A DNA stretch of 64,000 nucleotides from Natrinema marinum (GTDB lineage Archaea; Halobacteriota; Halobacteria; Halobacteriales; Natrialbaceae): the NCBI RefSeq assembly GCF_024296685.1, contig NZ_CP100763.1:2542001-2606000 (forward strand). The letters are read 5' to 3'. How positions within the stretch are numbered: position 1 is the first letter of the stretch; each line of letters opens with the position of its first letter. Below the pieces are notes generated by a model. The model was given only the letters and a program-made list of their open reading frames with translations, was not told the DNA's origin and searched no databases. Below, piece by piece: positions 18,201 through 26,563 of this stretch. A program made the translations under genes and the position numbers.

Positions 18201-19826
18201 CATCGAGGTGACGAGTTCCTCGCGGATATAGTCAAGCGGCGGGTTGGTGACCTGCGCGAACAGCTGCTTGAAGTAGGAGAACAGCGGCCGGTTGAACTCG
18301 GTCAGCACCGACAGCGGCGTGTCGTCGCCCATCGAGCCGACGGGGTCTTTCCCCTTCTGGGTCATCGGCTCGATCATGTTCTCGAGTTCGTCGTGCGTGT
18401 AGCCGAAGGCGGCCTGATAGTCGCGCAGACCGTCGACGGCTTCCTGTGGCGCACGGTCGTTCGTGGTTCGGATATCGTCTAAGTGAACCTGCTCCTGAGC
18501 GACCCACTCGCCGTAGCGGTCGTCGGTGAGGTCCTCGAAGACCTCCTCGTCGGGAATGACGCGCCCCTCGTTGGGGTCGGCGAGGAACAGCTGGCCGGGC
18601 TGGAGGCGTCCCCGTTCCTCGATCTTTTCGGGCTCGGTCTCGAGCGCGCCGGCCTCGCTGGCCATGATCAGCTGGTTGTCGGTCGTCACGTCGTACCGGC
18701 AGGGTCGGAGCCCGTTGCGGTCGAGGACGGCACCGACGCGTTCGCCGTCGGTCGCCGCCACGAGCGCGGGACCGTCCCACGGCTCGACGAGCGAAGCGTG
18801 GAAATCGTACCAGTCTTTCCGATCGGGATCCATCGCGTCGTCGCCGCGCCAGGCCTCGGGGACGAGCATTCGAAGCGCGTGCTCTAGGTCCCGGCCGTCC
18901 TGCATCAGCAGTTCGAGCGCGTTGTCGACGCTCGCGGTGTCGGACTGGTCGGGGTCGTCGATGATCGGCTTGACCGCCTCGAGGTCCTCTAAAACCTTGC
19001 TCTCGATGTCGGTCTCGCGGGCGCGCATCCAGTTGATGTTGCCCTGAATGGTGTTGAACTCGCCGTTGTGGATGATGTTCCGGTAGGGGTGAGCGAGGTG
19101 CCAGGCGCCGAGCGTGTTCGTCGAGAACCGCTCGTGGACCATGGCGAACGTCGACTCCATCCGCTCGTCGGTGAGATCGGGGTAGTAAGAGGGGACCTGC
19201 ACGCCTTTCAGCAGGCCCTTGTAGACGACCGTTTTCGAGTCGAGCGAGACGACGTAGAAGCGATCGGCGCCGTCGGGATCCGTGTCTTCGACGGCGTTCT
19301 CGAGAGCGCGTCGGGCGACGTAGAGTCTGCGGTCGAAGTCGTCGCCGGAGATGTCGTCTTCGGGCGCGACGACGACCTGCCAGACGTCGGGTTCGGAGTC
19401 GACGGCCGTCTTCCCGAGGTCCTCGTTGTTCGTCGGTACGTCGCGCCACTCGAGCACGTCGAGATCGTAGGTGTCGAAAGTCTCCTCGACGAGCGAAATG
19501 AGTTCGTCACGAGCGGCGCTGTCCTGCGGGAAGAAGATCGAGCCGACGGCGTAGGTGTCCGGCAGCTCAGCGTCGAGAACGTCCTGGAAGAACGAATCGG
19601 GCGTCTGGAGCATGATGCCGGCCCCGTCGCCGGTGTCCTTTTCGGCCCCGGTGGTCCCGCGGTGCTCGAGGTTGACGAGTAGTTCGAGTCCGTCGGCGAC
19701 GATGTCGTGGCCCCCATCCCCATCGAGGTCCATCACGACGCCGACGCCGCAGTTCGACCGCGCGTCCTCGGGGTCGGCGAGCCCCGTGGAACGCTCGGTG
19801 GATGACGCTATATGTGGCTGTGGCAT
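15267..19826 (-). CDS. gltB: Glutamate synthase large subunit
   Basis: About 1519 residues with the full GltB layout: N-terminal class II glutaminase, central domain, FMN-binding synthase domain and C-terminal beta-helix. The Ntn nucleophile is Cys26 in SNCGVGVV, implying removal of a 25-residue propeptide. The 3Fe-4S cluster motif is C-x5-C-x4-C (CVMARQCHKNTC). ISGHSGGTGASP marks the FMN/2-oxoglutarate site. It makes glutamate from glutamine and 2-oxoglutarate. No gltD small subunit gene is nearby, so the electron donor may be ferredoxin or a distant subunit. ATG 19826 is favoured over GTG 19832 by the promoter distance. Confidence 0.95.
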   Translation of the reverse strand: MPQPHIASSTERSTGLADPEDARSNCGVGVVMDLDGDGGHDIVADGLELLVNLEHRGTTGAEKDTGDGAGIMLQTPDSFFQDVLDAELPDTYAVGSIFFPQDSAARDELISLVEETFDTYDLDVLEWRDVPTNNEDLGKTAVDSEPDVWQVVVAPEDDISGDDFDRRLYVARRALENAVEDTDPDGADRFYVVSLDSKTVVYKGLLKGVQVPSYYPDLTDERMESTFAMVHERFSTNTLGAWHLAHPYRNIIHNGEFNTIQGNINWMRARETDIESKVLEDLEAVKPIIDDPDQSDTASVDNALELLMQDGRDLEHALRMLVPEAWRGDDAMDPDRKDWYDFHASLVEPWDGPALVAATDGERVGAVLDRNGLRPCRYDVTTDNQLIMASEAGALETEPEKIEERGRLQPGQLFLADPNEGRVIPDEEVFEDLTDDRYGEWVAQEQVHLDDIRTTNDRAPQEAVDGLRDYQAAFGYTHDELENMIEPMTQKGKDPVGSMGDDTPLSVLTEFNRPLFSYFKQLFAQVTNPPLDYIREELVTSMESRLGFQRNLLDESAEHARQLVLDSPILTDAELESIRDCSANDITAATIDITYEPESDELGSDLEAAIERVREDVVEAIEDGDHDVIVLSDRSVDEDRVAIPSLLATGAVHHHLVRNGLRNHVGLVVESADPRTVHHFATLVGYGAGAVNPYLAYQTIEDITAGPDGADTEVAIDAYVGAVEDGLLKIMAKMGISTVESYQGAQIFEAVGLESDLVEEYFEGTENRTEGIGLAEIEEDVRERHETGFGSGEEEPDLDRHGEYEHRSDGIYHQWNPKTVGALQQAVRSNDYERYQDFAELINDQQQNLQTLRGLLEFESDRDPVPLEDVEPIKDVVQRFSTAAMSLGSLSPEAHENNSIAMNRLGGKSNSGEGGEPPERFNTERECNVKQVASGRFGVTSTYLSNADELQIKMAQGSKPGEGGHLPGSKVNEMIAHVRKSTPGVGLISPPPLHDIYSIEDLKQLIFDLKAANEAADINVKLVSEAGIGTVAAGVAKANADVVHISGHSGGTGASPRTSIKSAGLPWELGLAEANQMLCATGLRDRIRVSTDGGMKTGRDVAVAALLGAEEYIFGTASLVTGGCVMARQCHKNTCPVGVATQREDLRKRFPGEPEHVINYMTFIAQELREIMAELGFRTIDEMIGQVDVLEQRDDVDHPKARNVDLSEVLADPGSEVRRKIREQDHELEDQLDRDLIEAAADAIENQEPVSLETEVTNVDRTVGAMLSNQITSRYGEPGLPEDTLTVDLEGTAGQSFGAFLASGVSMHLDGSANDYVGKGLSGGKLTVRTPETASYDPTENVAIGNVALYGATDGQLYVNGVAGERFAVRNSGAKAVVEGVGDHGCEYMTGGVVAVLGETGKNFAAGMSGGVAYVYDPDEEFKAKANTGMVSLHDDLEEKDERMLRRLVENHVAYTGSERGRSLLENWERALESFVKVMPEAYYEAITEQGSDDVRNELPGAPEADLEAESASFAASDD

Positions 19827-19847
19827 ACACACCCGTAGCGGAAACGA

Positions 19848-19857
19848 CTATAAGAGG
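19848..19857 (-). promoter_or_regulatory. TATA box of gltB
   Basis: On the minus strand the box reads cttatagtcg, 22-31 bases before ATG 19826, as for a leaderless transcript. The next 60 bases upstream (to 19916) are strikingly AT-rich with several tataat/tataaa-like repeats, unusual in this genome, and may hold further promoters or activator sites. Confidence 0.55.
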
Positions 19858-20233
19858 CTAACCCATTATGACTAAGCGTATTATAAACACATATAGTCTA
19901 ATATAAGGTATAATGTAAAGCCTTAGTCGCCGTAACCGCATCGCCACTGCTCAACTCGACAGTCGGCTCGAGGATGCGCATCGGCCGATCCCCTGTTCGA
20001 CCGAACCCCCCTCCGGAAACGGGCTTTCCGGCAGCGGGGAATGTCAGAGGCACGTAGTGTCCACCCACCAGAGTGAACACCACAGGCAATTAGTTTTTGC
20101 CACCGGATAAGCAACCTCGGGTTAAAGAGTTAGGTTTGGTTGAGGCCGTCACGCATGGTCTCGGTATCGTTCACTCCACTCCTCGGCCGGTGGGTGGCCC
20201 CGAACGAAACCCCGCATCCTCCATTTCTGGGTC
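19858..20233. other. Divergent intergenic region between gltB and the signal-peptidase-like gene
   Basis: No gene seen. It holds the AT-rich gltB upstream zone and an imperfect palindrome near 20058-20081 (gtgtccac, 8 bases, gtgaacac; one mismatch between arms) that could be an operator. Confidence 0.45.
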
Positions 20234-20256
20234 GTATAAAAATATATTTAATATGT
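20234..20256 (+). promoter_or_regulatory. TATA-type promoter of the signal-peptidase-like gene
   Basis: The AT-rich block tataaaaatatatttaata ends about 20-25 bases before ATG 20275. It is the most AT-rich run on this strand and fits a strong leaderless promoter. Confidence 0.55.
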
Positions 20257-20274
20257 TCATTCGATTTGCAGGTG

Positions 20275-20859
20275 ATGGCAGTCTGGTGTCGTCTCACGAG
20301 TCGATCCGTCCGCGCGACCGCACTCGTGTTGCTCGTCCTCGGCGTCACGAATCTCGCGCTTCCGTACGGCGGGTACGTACTCGTGGGCGGGACGAGCATG
20401 GCCCCGGCGATCCCGTCGGGCTGTAGCATCGCGTCCGCTCACGACTGGGACGGCGAATCTTCGCTCGAGGGACGAGTGGTCGCGTACGATCCCCAGGCGG
20501 TCGACGTGACAGGGCCACAGATGAGCCTCGGGCGATCCGATGTCGGCGGCTGGTTCGCCCATCGAGTCATCGCGGAGTACGAGTCGTACGACAGCAGCGA
20601 GGCCGACCACTACCTGTACCAGGACGGGCTCCTCGCGCGGGAGGACCTGCCACAGCGTACCTTCGTCGCGACGGACATGACGATGACGGAGGCGAAGGTG
20701 CTCGAGGGGAGACACGTCCTCGTCGTCAAAGGCGACAATCGGCGCCAGATCGACAGCGAACTCGTCCCCGCGGAGAACGTTCACGGCGTGATCAGCACAG
20801 AGCGACACGTGAAACTACTGGAGATGGATACGTGGCCGTGCAGCGCCGTCGCGTCGTAG
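20275..20859 (+). CDS. Signal peptidase I-like protein (S26B, Ser-His type)
   Basis: 194 residues. One N-terminal membrane helix (ATALVLLVLGVTNLALPYGG) is followed by the catalytic serine in GTSMAPAIPSG (S41). The archaeal/ER-type histidine is in AHRVI (H96), and the KGDNRRQID box is at about 152-160. It therefore has the Ser-His-Asp set of archaeal signal peptidases, which cleave secretory preproteins at the outer membrane face. There is no second C-terminal helix. ATG 20275 is chosen because the TATA block lies just before it. A housekeeping Sec peptidase or a specialised paralogue are both possible. Confidence 0.85.
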   Translation: MAVWCRLTSRSVRATALVLLVLGVTNLALPYGGYVLVGGTSMAPAIPSGCSIASAHDWDGESSLEGRVVAYDPQAVDVTGPQMSLGRSDVGGWFAHRVIAEYESYDSSEADHYLYQDGLLAREDLPQRTFVATDMTMTEAKVLEGRHVLVVKGDNRRQIDSELVPAENVHGVISTERHVKLLEMDTWPCSAVAS

Positions 20860-20887
20860 CCGGACGCGAACCGAGACGACTCGGTAG

Positions 20888-22369
20888 TTAGTACGACTTC
20901 GCGAAGTACGCGATCTCGTCGGCGGGCTCGCCGCAGACGGTACACTCGTCGGCCTCGGGTTCGGGCACCGCAGCCGCGGTCTGTCCGCCCTCGTCGTTCA
21001 GGGGTTGCATGACGATCTCCGCGGCGACCTTCTCCTTGATGGCTTCCTCGCAGGCCTCGTCGCCACACCACGCCGTCTTCACGTAGCCGCCGTGCCGACC
21101 GATCGTCCCCATGATCTCCTCGGGACTGTCGGCCTCGCGAATGTTCTCCTCCAGGTTCTCCTCGGCCGCCTCGTACAGTTTGTCGTAGATCGTCTCGAGA
21201 TGCTCGTCGACGGCATCGACGATCTCGTCGCGGTCCTCGACGGCCTCCTCGTTGTCCGGGCGGTGGACCAGCGTGACTTCCTCGTCCTCGACCTCGTAGG
21301 GCCCGATCTCGAGGCGGAGGGGGATGCCGTTGAGTTCGTGTTCGTTGAACTTGAAGCCGGGATTGCGCTCGTCGCGGTCGTCGAGTTCGACGCGGAACCC
21401 GGCCGTCTCGAGGTCCGCGGCGATCGCCTGTGAGTACTCGAGGACGTCGTCTTTCGTGTCCTCCTGCCAGATGGGGACGATGACGACCTGCGTGGGCGCG
21501 ATCGTCGGCGGGAGCACGAGCCCCTGATCGTCGGAGTGGGTCATAATGAGCGCCCCGAGAGCGCGCCAGGAGAGCCCCCACGAGGTGGTGTAGGCCGTCT
21601 GTTCGTCCTCGTTCTCGTCGGCGAAGGTGATGTCGAACGCCTCCGCGAAGCTCTGCCCGAGGTTGTGGCTGGTCGCCCCCTGAACGGACTTGCCGTCGGG
21701 CATCAGCGCCTCGACGGTCGTCGTCGTGTCAGCGCCGGGGAACTTGTCGTGTTCGGGCTTCTTACCCCGCAGCACCGGGATCGCCAGCACGTCTTCGTAG
21801 ACGCGCTCGTACTGATCGAGCCGGGTCCAGACCTCCTCCCACGCGCCCTCGTCGCTCGCGTGGGCGGTGTGACCCTCCTGCCACATGAACTCCTTCGTCC
21901 GGAAGAACGGCTTCGTCTCCGTGGCCTCCCAGCGGACGACCGAACACCACTGATTCAGCCGCAGCGGCAGGTCGCGGTGGCTGCGCGTCCAGTCGGCCAT
22001 GAAGGGCGCGATGATCGACTCGCTCGTGGGCCGCACCGCGAGGCGCTCCTCGAGTTCCTCGTGGCCGCCCTGGGTCACCCACGCGACCTCGGGGTCGAAG
22101 CCTTCGACGATGTCCTTCTCCCGCTCGAGGAAGCTCTCAGGGATGAACATCGGGAAGTAGACGTTGTCGACGCCGGTCTCTTTGAACCAGCCGTCGAGCG
22201 CGTCCTGGATGCCCTCCCAGAGCGCGTAGCCGCGGGGCTTCGTGACGATGAATCCGCCCATCGGCGCGTAGTCGGCGAGGCCGGCCTTCTGGACGACCTC
22301 GGCGTACCACTCGCCGGGCTTGTGCGATTTCGACTCGGTGATCCCGAGTTCCTGGCTCTCGTCGCTCAT
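20888..22369 (-). CDS. proS: Prolyl-tRNA synthetase
   Basis: 493 residues, the archaeal/eukaryotic-type ProRS. The class II core is clear: motif 2 region WEATETKPFFRTKEFMWQEG, RPTSE, and motif 3 GLSWRALGALIMTHSDDQG. An anticodon-binding domain follows (QVVIVPIWQ start) and the C-terminus has a zinc-type tail with cysteines in AWCGDEACE and CTVCGEPA. It charges tRNA-Pro in the cytoplasm. It converges on the signal-peptidase-like gene with about 28 bases between stops. Confidence 0.96.
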   Translation of the reverse strand: MSDESQELGITESKSHKPGEWYAEVVQKAGLADYAPMGGFIVTKPRGYALWEGIQDALDGWFKETGVDNVYFPMFIPESFLEREKDIVEGFDPEVAWVTQGGHEELEERLAVRPTSESIIAPFMADWTRSHRDLPLRLNQWCSVVRWEATETKPFFRTKEFMWQEGHTAHASDEGAWEEVWTRLDQYERVYEDVLAIPVLRGKKPEHDKFPGADTTTTVEALMPDGKSVQGATSHNLGQSFAEAFDITFADENEDEQTAYTTSWGLSWRALGALIMTHSDDQGLVLPPTIAPTQVVIVPIWQEDTKDDVLEYSQAIAADLETAGFRVELDDRDERNPGFKFNEHELNGIPLRLEIGPYEVEDEEVTLVHRPDNEEAVEDRDEIVDAVDEHLETIYDKLYEAAEENLEENIREADSPEEIMGTIGRHGGYVKTAWCGDEACEEAIKEKVAAEIVMQPLNDEGGQTAAAVPEPEADECTVCGEPADEIAYFAKSY

Positions 22370-22462
22370 TAATTCGACTCTCAGGCAGCGCAGGCTTAAA
22401 CCATGCGAAGGCCGGACGCCCGAGCCCGGGAGGCGACTCCCTCGCCGGGCGTCACCGCTCGA

Positions 22463-22855
22463 TCAACCGCCTGTGCGGTCGAGTCGCTCGCCGCGGGTGT
22501 ACTTCCCGTGGAACGCGAGCATGTCGACGCCCATCGCCGCTAGCGAGAGACCGCCGACGCCGATCAGGAGGAGGAACAAGAGACCACCACTCTCGGCGAA
22601 TCCAAGCGGGAGCGATAGCCCGAGCAGGACGTTGCCGGCGCCGCTCCACCGGTACCACGCCCAGCGGTCGGTCAACCCCGTTTCGGTCGCTGCCACGACG
22701 TCGAACACGCCGGCCAGCCCCATCAACGCCAGCTGGCCGAGCAACAGCGGCGCGTCGAAGGCATTGCTTCCGAGCAGAACGAGTGCGCCACCGGCGACGA
22801 GGAGAAGAAATACGCCGCCGACGGCGCTGAGTCGACGATTCCGGCGTTCGTTCAT
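22463..22855 (-). CDS. Four-helix membrane protein, unknown function
   Basis: 130 residues with four hydrophobic helices. The first (AVGGVFLLLVAGGALVLLG) and last (LLFLLLIGVGGLSLAAMG) are the most hydrophobic; conserved-looking polar bits are RWAWYRWSGAG and FHGKYTRGERLDR. No catalytic motif is visible. Upstream of it lies the oxidoreductase gene in divergent orientation, downstream proS. I do not recognise the family. Confidence 0.75.
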   Translation of the reverse strand: MNERRNRRLSAVGGVFLLLVAGGALVLLGSNAFDAPLLLGQLALMGLAGVFDVVAATETGLTDRWAWYRWSGAGNVLLGLSLPLGFAESGGLLFLLLIGVGGLSLAAMGVDMLAFHGKYTRGERLDRTGG

Positions 22856-23042
22856 GGGTCTGTGGGACTCGAGCGGTGGGGTCGGTTTCGGGTGCGGAGA
22901 GACACGGCGTTCGATTCGGATTCTCTACACTTAATCGTTGGTCCGAGGGATTCGCGCCCCTCACTTTGAAACTCCAAACTTTTGTATAGTTTCGTCCGGT
23001 TCTCACGGTTTTATGCGACTGAGTGGCCTACGTGGAATCGAC

Positions 23043-24017
23043 ATGAGGGCAATCGAAGTCGAGGCGTACGGCGACAGCAGTGAACTCTCCGTCGTCGACG
23101 GAGAGACGCCGGAACCGGATGCGGGCGAGGTGCGAATCGACATCGAGGCCGCGGGGATCAACTTCGCAGACGTGATGCAGCGACGCGGCCACTATCCGGG
23201 CGGCCCCGAGCCGCCGTACACCCCCGGCATGGAGGCCGCGGGCACCGTCGACGCGGTCGGCGAGGGCGTCGACGACCTGAGCGAGGGCGACCGCGTCGTC
23301 GGCATGATCAACACCGGCGGCTACGCGGAGTACGTCACCGCCGACGCGCAGTCGCTCTTCCCGGTTCCCGAGGCGATGAGTTTCGCGGAGGCCGCCGGCT
23401 TTCCCGTCCAGTTTCTCACCGCCCACGCCTGTCTCTTCGAGTGGGGCGGACTCGAGGAAGGCGAATCAGTCCTGATTCAGGCCGCCGCGGGCGGGGTCGG
23501 GACGGCCGCCGTCCAGCTGGCGTCGAACGCCGGCGCGGAGGTGTTCGGCACCGCGAGCACACGCGAGAAGCTCGAGCTCGCGAACTCGCTGGGCTGCGAT
23601 CACGCGATCAACTACACGAACACGGACTTCCGCGAGATCGTCGACGAGGAGACCGACGGCGAGGGCGTCGACCTCGTCTTAGAGAGCGTCGGCGACGACG
23701 TCTTCGAGCGCAGCCTCGATGCGATGACCCACTTCGGGCGCATGGTCACCTACGGCGTCGCCAGCGGCGTCCCCGCCGAGGTCAGCAATCAGCGCCTGCT
23801 CTTCGAGAACAAGACGGTCAAGGGCTTCCACCTCGGGCAGGCCGCCATGCACGACCCGAGCCGGGTCATGAAAGCGGTCCCCGAACTCACCGAGGGTCTC
23901 GCGAGCGGCGACCTCGAGATCATCCTCGGCGAATCCTTCGCGCTCGAGGACGCGGCCGAGGCCCACCAGTACCTCGAGGACCGGAAGAGTTCCGGGAAGC
24001 TCGTGCTCGAGCCGTGA
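23043..24017 (+). CDS. Quinone oxidoreductase-type zinc-independent MDR dehydrogenase
   Basis: 324 residues of the medium-chain reductase superfamily. The N-terminal GroES-like domain has AGINFADVMQRRGHYPGG and PYTPGMEAAG, and the NADPH-binding Rossmann loop is AAAGGVGTAAVQLA. No zinc cysteines are present, which fits the QOR/zeta-crystallin group that reduces quinones or enones with NADPH. ATG 23043 gives the standard MRAIEVEAYGD start; an ATG at 23013 is in frame but adds atypical residues. Confidence 0.9.
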   Translation: MRAIEVEAYGDSSELSVVDGETPEPDAGEVRIDIEAAGINFADVMQRRGHYPGGPEPPYTPGMEAAGTVDAVGEGVDDLSEGDRVVGMINTGGYAEYVTADAQSLFPVPEAMSFAEAAGFPVQFLTAHACLFEWGGLEEGESVLIQAAAGGVGTAAVQLASNAGAEVFGTASTREKLELANSLGCDHAINYTNTDFREIVDEETDGEGVDLVLESVGDDVFERSLDAMTHFGRMVTYGVASGVPAEVSNQRLLFENKTVKGFHLGQAAMHDPSRVMKAVPELTEGLASGDLEIILGESFALEDAAEAHQYLEDRKSSGKLVLEP

Positions 24018-24091
24018 GTCGGCGGTAACCGTGTCGTCGAGAGACGGAATACGTCCGCAGCGCTTGTATACATCGCATACGATGTTTACAC

Positions 24092-24382
24092 ATGGGCACG
24101 ATCTCGGCGCGCGTTCCGGACGAGCTCGAAGACGAACTCGAGGCGTATCTCGAGTCCGAGCGATTGGACCGGAGCACCGCCGTTCGAAAACTCCTCGCAG
24201 AGGGACTCGACGCATGGCGTCGCGATCGCGCACTCGAGAAACTCGAGGCGGGCGAGATCACGTTTTCCCGTGCGGCCGAAATCGCGGACGTGACCGTTTG
24301 GGAGTTGTCTCAGTTAGCACAGGAGCGTAACATCACGTGGGTCGGTGACGAAGGACTGGAATCGGATTTGCAGGACCTGTAA
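24092..24382 (+). CDS. UPF0175 family antitoxin
   Basis: 96 residues. The N-terminal ribbon-helix-helix-like part (ARVPDELEDELEAYLESE, then DRSTAVRKLLAEGL) is followed by the UPF0175 helix-turn-helix stretch ISRAAEIADVTVWEL-type (here TFSRAAEIADVTVWELSQLA). It sits directly before a PIN nuclease gene, sharing one base (TAATG), the usual antitoxin-toxin order. It probably neutralises the PIN protein and represses the pair. Confidence 0.9.
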   Translation: MGTISARVPDELEDELEAYLESERLDRSTAVRKLLAEGLDAWRRDRALEKLEAGEITFSRAAEIADVTVWELSQLAQERNITWVGDEGLESDLQDL

Positions 24383-24897
24383 TGTGGGTGTTCGACGCGA
24401 CGCTGCTGATCTACCTCGCGAAGGCCGAACGGCTTTCGCACCTCGAGCGAATCGGGGGACCGCGGTTGGTCCCAAAGCGCGTCTACGATGAGGTCGTCAC
24501 CGACGGTCTCGAGGGAGACTATCCCGACGCGCGACGGATTCAACGATGCGTCGAGGCGGCGACGTTTACTGTTCGAAATGTAGCGTCGAACGCCGTTTTC
24601 GAACGCCTCGAGGCGAACCAAGCCCTGAGCGATGCCGACCGAGCGGTGCTCGCACTTGCTGCGAAGCACGACGCGATCGCCGTGATGGACGAGCAACACG
24701 GTCGGGCTGTCGCTCGCAGTGAGGGGATTTCGACCCGCGGGACGGCGTATCTCGTCCTCTCGCTAGTCAAAGACGGCCACATCGATGTACGAGAAGCGCG
24801 AACGACGTTCGAAACGATGCTGGACGAGGGATGGTACTGCTCGCCGAATCAGTACGCGAAGATCCGAGAAAAACTGGATTCGCTCGGCGATGCGTAG
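24382..24897 (+). CDS. PIN-domain ribonuclease toxin (DUF3368-like)
   Basis: 171 residues starting MWVFDATLLIYLAKAERL, with the first PIN aspartate at D5. Further acidic residues follow in VYDEVVTDGLE, LSDADRAVLALA and DAIAVMDEQHGR, completing the usual metal-binding quartet. PIN toxins cleave RNA, often tRNA or mRNA. The start overlaps the antitoxin stop by one base, so translation is coupled. The C-terminal part (VDGHIDVREARTTFETML-like) matches DUF3368 proteins. The spectrum of targets cannot be read from sequence. Confidence 0.9.
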   Translation: MWVFDATLLIYLAKAERLSHLERIGGPRLVPKRVYDEVVTDGLEGDYPDARRIQRCVEAATFTVRNVASNAVFERLEANQALSDADRAVLALAAKHDAIAVMDEQHGRAVARSEGISTRGTAYLVLSLVKDGHIDVREARTTFETMLDEGWYCSPNQYAKIREKLDSLGDA

Positions 24898-24914
24898 CGG
24901 ACGAGTCCGACGGG

Positions 24915-25445
24915 TTACGGCTTCCTCGCTCCGGTAAATGAAACGCCCCACTCGAGGTCGTGATCGACGAACTCGGCTTCGTCCAGCGGTTCGCCGCCCT
25001 CGAAGCGAAACTCGGCGCTGACCGTCCGGCCCTCGAGTACGCCGGGCAGCCACAGGTGATCGTCGTCCCACATTCGGTCGTAGGGCACGTCGTCGACGGG
25101 GAACCACTCCGGGTGTGCCTCCGCCGAGGACGCGGGTTCGCCCTCGAACGAGCGCGTGCGGTAGACGTGACAGAAGGTGTGGCCCTCGCCGTCGAGCAGG
25201 AAGGTGAGTTCGCCGGCTTTCTCGAGTGCTGCCACCTCGAGGCCGACCTCCTCGCGAGTCTCGCGGACCGCACACTCCCGCGGGGTCTCGCCGGGTTCGC
25301 ACTTGCCGCCGGGACCGTTGTACCAGCCCTCGCCGAGGCCGCGGCGTTTCTCGATGAGGAGGACCTCCCGGTCGGCGTCGTCGGTAGTGCGGTCGCCGTC
25401 GTCCCCGGCGTCTCGGAGCGGAAAACACAGCGTCGTCTCGAGCAT
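24915..25445 (-). CDS. NUDIX hydrolase (8-oxo-dGTP diphosphatase-like)
   Basis: 176 residues with a complete Nudix box at about 47-69 (GKCEPGE x7 RETREEVGL). The N-terminus MLETTLCFPLRD and the GEGWYNGPGGKCEPGE layout match MutT/MTH1-type proteins that clean oxidised nucleotides. The C-terminal third (EWFPVDDVPYDRMWDDDHLWLP) is also characteristic of MTH1-like enzymes. It converges on the PIN toxin gene with a 17-base gap. Confidence 0.9.
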   Translation of the reverse strand: MLETTLCFPLRDAGDDGDRTTDDADREVLLIEKRRGLGEGWYNGPGGKCEPGETPRECAVRETREEVGLEVAALEKAGELTFLLDGEGHTFCHVYRTRSFEGEPASSAEAHPEWFPVDDVPYDRMWDDDHLWLPGVLEGRTVSAEFRFEGGEPLDEAEFVDHDLEWGVSFTGARKP

Positions 25446-25567
25446 ACGCGGGAGTTCGTTCGGGGTCGGAAAAGGGTGTGTCGGCTCGCCCCGTGCGAAT
25501 CTCGAGTTGTTCGTACGGCTACGGTGATCCGGAAGAGCGCGCTGCTATCGTGGACGCGTTGGATCGT

Positions 25568-25650
25568 CACGCCCCCTCCGACCGAGTCACTCGCTCCCAC
25601 CGGTCGCTCGCTCATCCCCCGCGAAGCGGTATACAGCACGCGCCACCGCC
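25568..25650. repeat. Dispersed haloarchaeal palindromic-type element, copy A
   Basis: Begins cacgccccctcc, has an actcgctc/gctcgctc-rich centre and ends acagcacgcgccaccgcc. Copy B at 34875-34979 shares both ends and the centre but carries an extra 11-bp hairpin. It lies between the agmatinase stop and the NUDIX start and carries no gene. Confidence 0.7.
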
Positions 25651-25678
25651 CGATACCGACGAAGGCCGACGAGCGGCG

Positions 25679-26563
25679 TCAGCCGTCGGCGTGCGAAAAG
25701 ACGAACTCTCGGACGAGTTTCGCAGCCAGCCCAGCGGCCTGCCCGTCGTCGCGGTCGTTGACTTCGACCACGTCGAAGCCGCCCGCGGAGGGGGCGACCG
25801 CGCGGACCACGTCGCGGAGTTCGCAGGGCTCGAGGCCGAACGGCTCCATCGTGCCGGTACCGGGCGCGTAGCCGGGGTCGGCGGCGTCGATATCGACGCT
25901 CAGGTAGACCTCGCGGTCTGCGAGGCGGTCGCCGGGGCTCCAGTCCGCCACGTCCTCGGGCGGGACGACGGTCACGTCGTCGTGGGCCGCGCGTTCCCAC
26001 TCGGCCTCGCTGCCGGTGCGAGCGCCGAGCAAGACGACCTCTTCGACGGAATCGACATCCTCGAGGATCCGCCGGGTGACGGCGGCGTGCGAGAGGGGAT
26101 TCCCGTCGTAAGCGTCGTACAGGTCGAGGTGAGCGTCGAGACAGACGAAGACTTCGGGTTCCACCGCGCGGACGCCCGCGAGGGAGACGGTGTGTTCACC
26201 CCCGAGCAGGAGGGGGACGCTATCGTCCCAGACGGCCTCGCGGAGCGCGCTCGTCAGGTACTCGAGGTACTCTGCGATATCGTCCCACGCGCGAACGTCA
26301 CCGCGGTCGACGACGCCGAGGTCGGAAAAGCACTGGTCCGTCCGGTGGTCGTAATCGTCGAACGGTTCGGCAAAAGATCGGATCCGCCGCGGGCCGAATC
26401 GGGTCCCCGGCTGAAAGGTCGTCGTGGCGTCCAGGGGCGCACCGACGACCACGAAGTTCGCGCCGCCACGGTCGGGCTCGCGCCCTCGCGTGTCGGTGTC
26501 GCCGCCGCGGCCGGTATCCGCCGCGTCGGTCCCCTCGCGTTCGTCGGCCGCCCCGGGAAACAT
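25679..26563 (-). CDS. speB: Agmatinase/arginase-family ureohydrolase
   Basis: 294 residues. The binuclear manganese motifs are in order: GGEHTVS, CLDAHLDLYDAYDGN and VYLSVDIDAADPGYAPGTG. The ATG overlaps the aIF5A stop by one base (TAATG at 26563), so the two are co-translated. In halophilic archaea an agmatinase-like protein beside aIF5A has been linked genetically to deoxyhypusine formation, which suggests the substrate is an agmatinylated or aminobutylated intermediate or agmatine itself. The N-terminal 30 residues are polar and low-complexity. The gene name is by family; true substrate unproven. Confidence 0.9.
   Translation of the reverse strand: MFPGAADEREGTDAADTGRGGDTDTRGREPDRGGANFVVVGAPLDATTTFQPGTRFGPRRIRSFAEPFDDYDHRTDQCFSDLGVVDRGDVRAWDDIAEYLEYLTSALREAVWDDSVPLLLGGEHTVSLAGVRAVEPEVFVCLDAHLDLYDAYDGNPLSHAAVTRRILEDVDSVEEVVLLGARTGSEAEWERAAHDDVTVVPPEDVADWSPGDRLADREVYLSVDIDAADPGYAPGTGTMEPFGLEPCELRDVVRAVAPSAGGFDVVEVNDRDDGQAAGLAAKLVREFVFSHADG

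Noticed and set aside
15675-18482. A 935-codon open frame antisense to gltB
   Set aside because: High-GC shadow of a confirmed gene; no recognisable domain.
20140-20274. Upstream extension of the signal-peptidase-like protein
   Set aside because: It would include the TATA block and a non-coding-like composition; ATG 20275 has the correct promoter distance.
24031-24330. Alternative Arg-rich frame over the antitoxin
   Set aside because: UPF0175 motifs and the TAATG coupling define the real gene.
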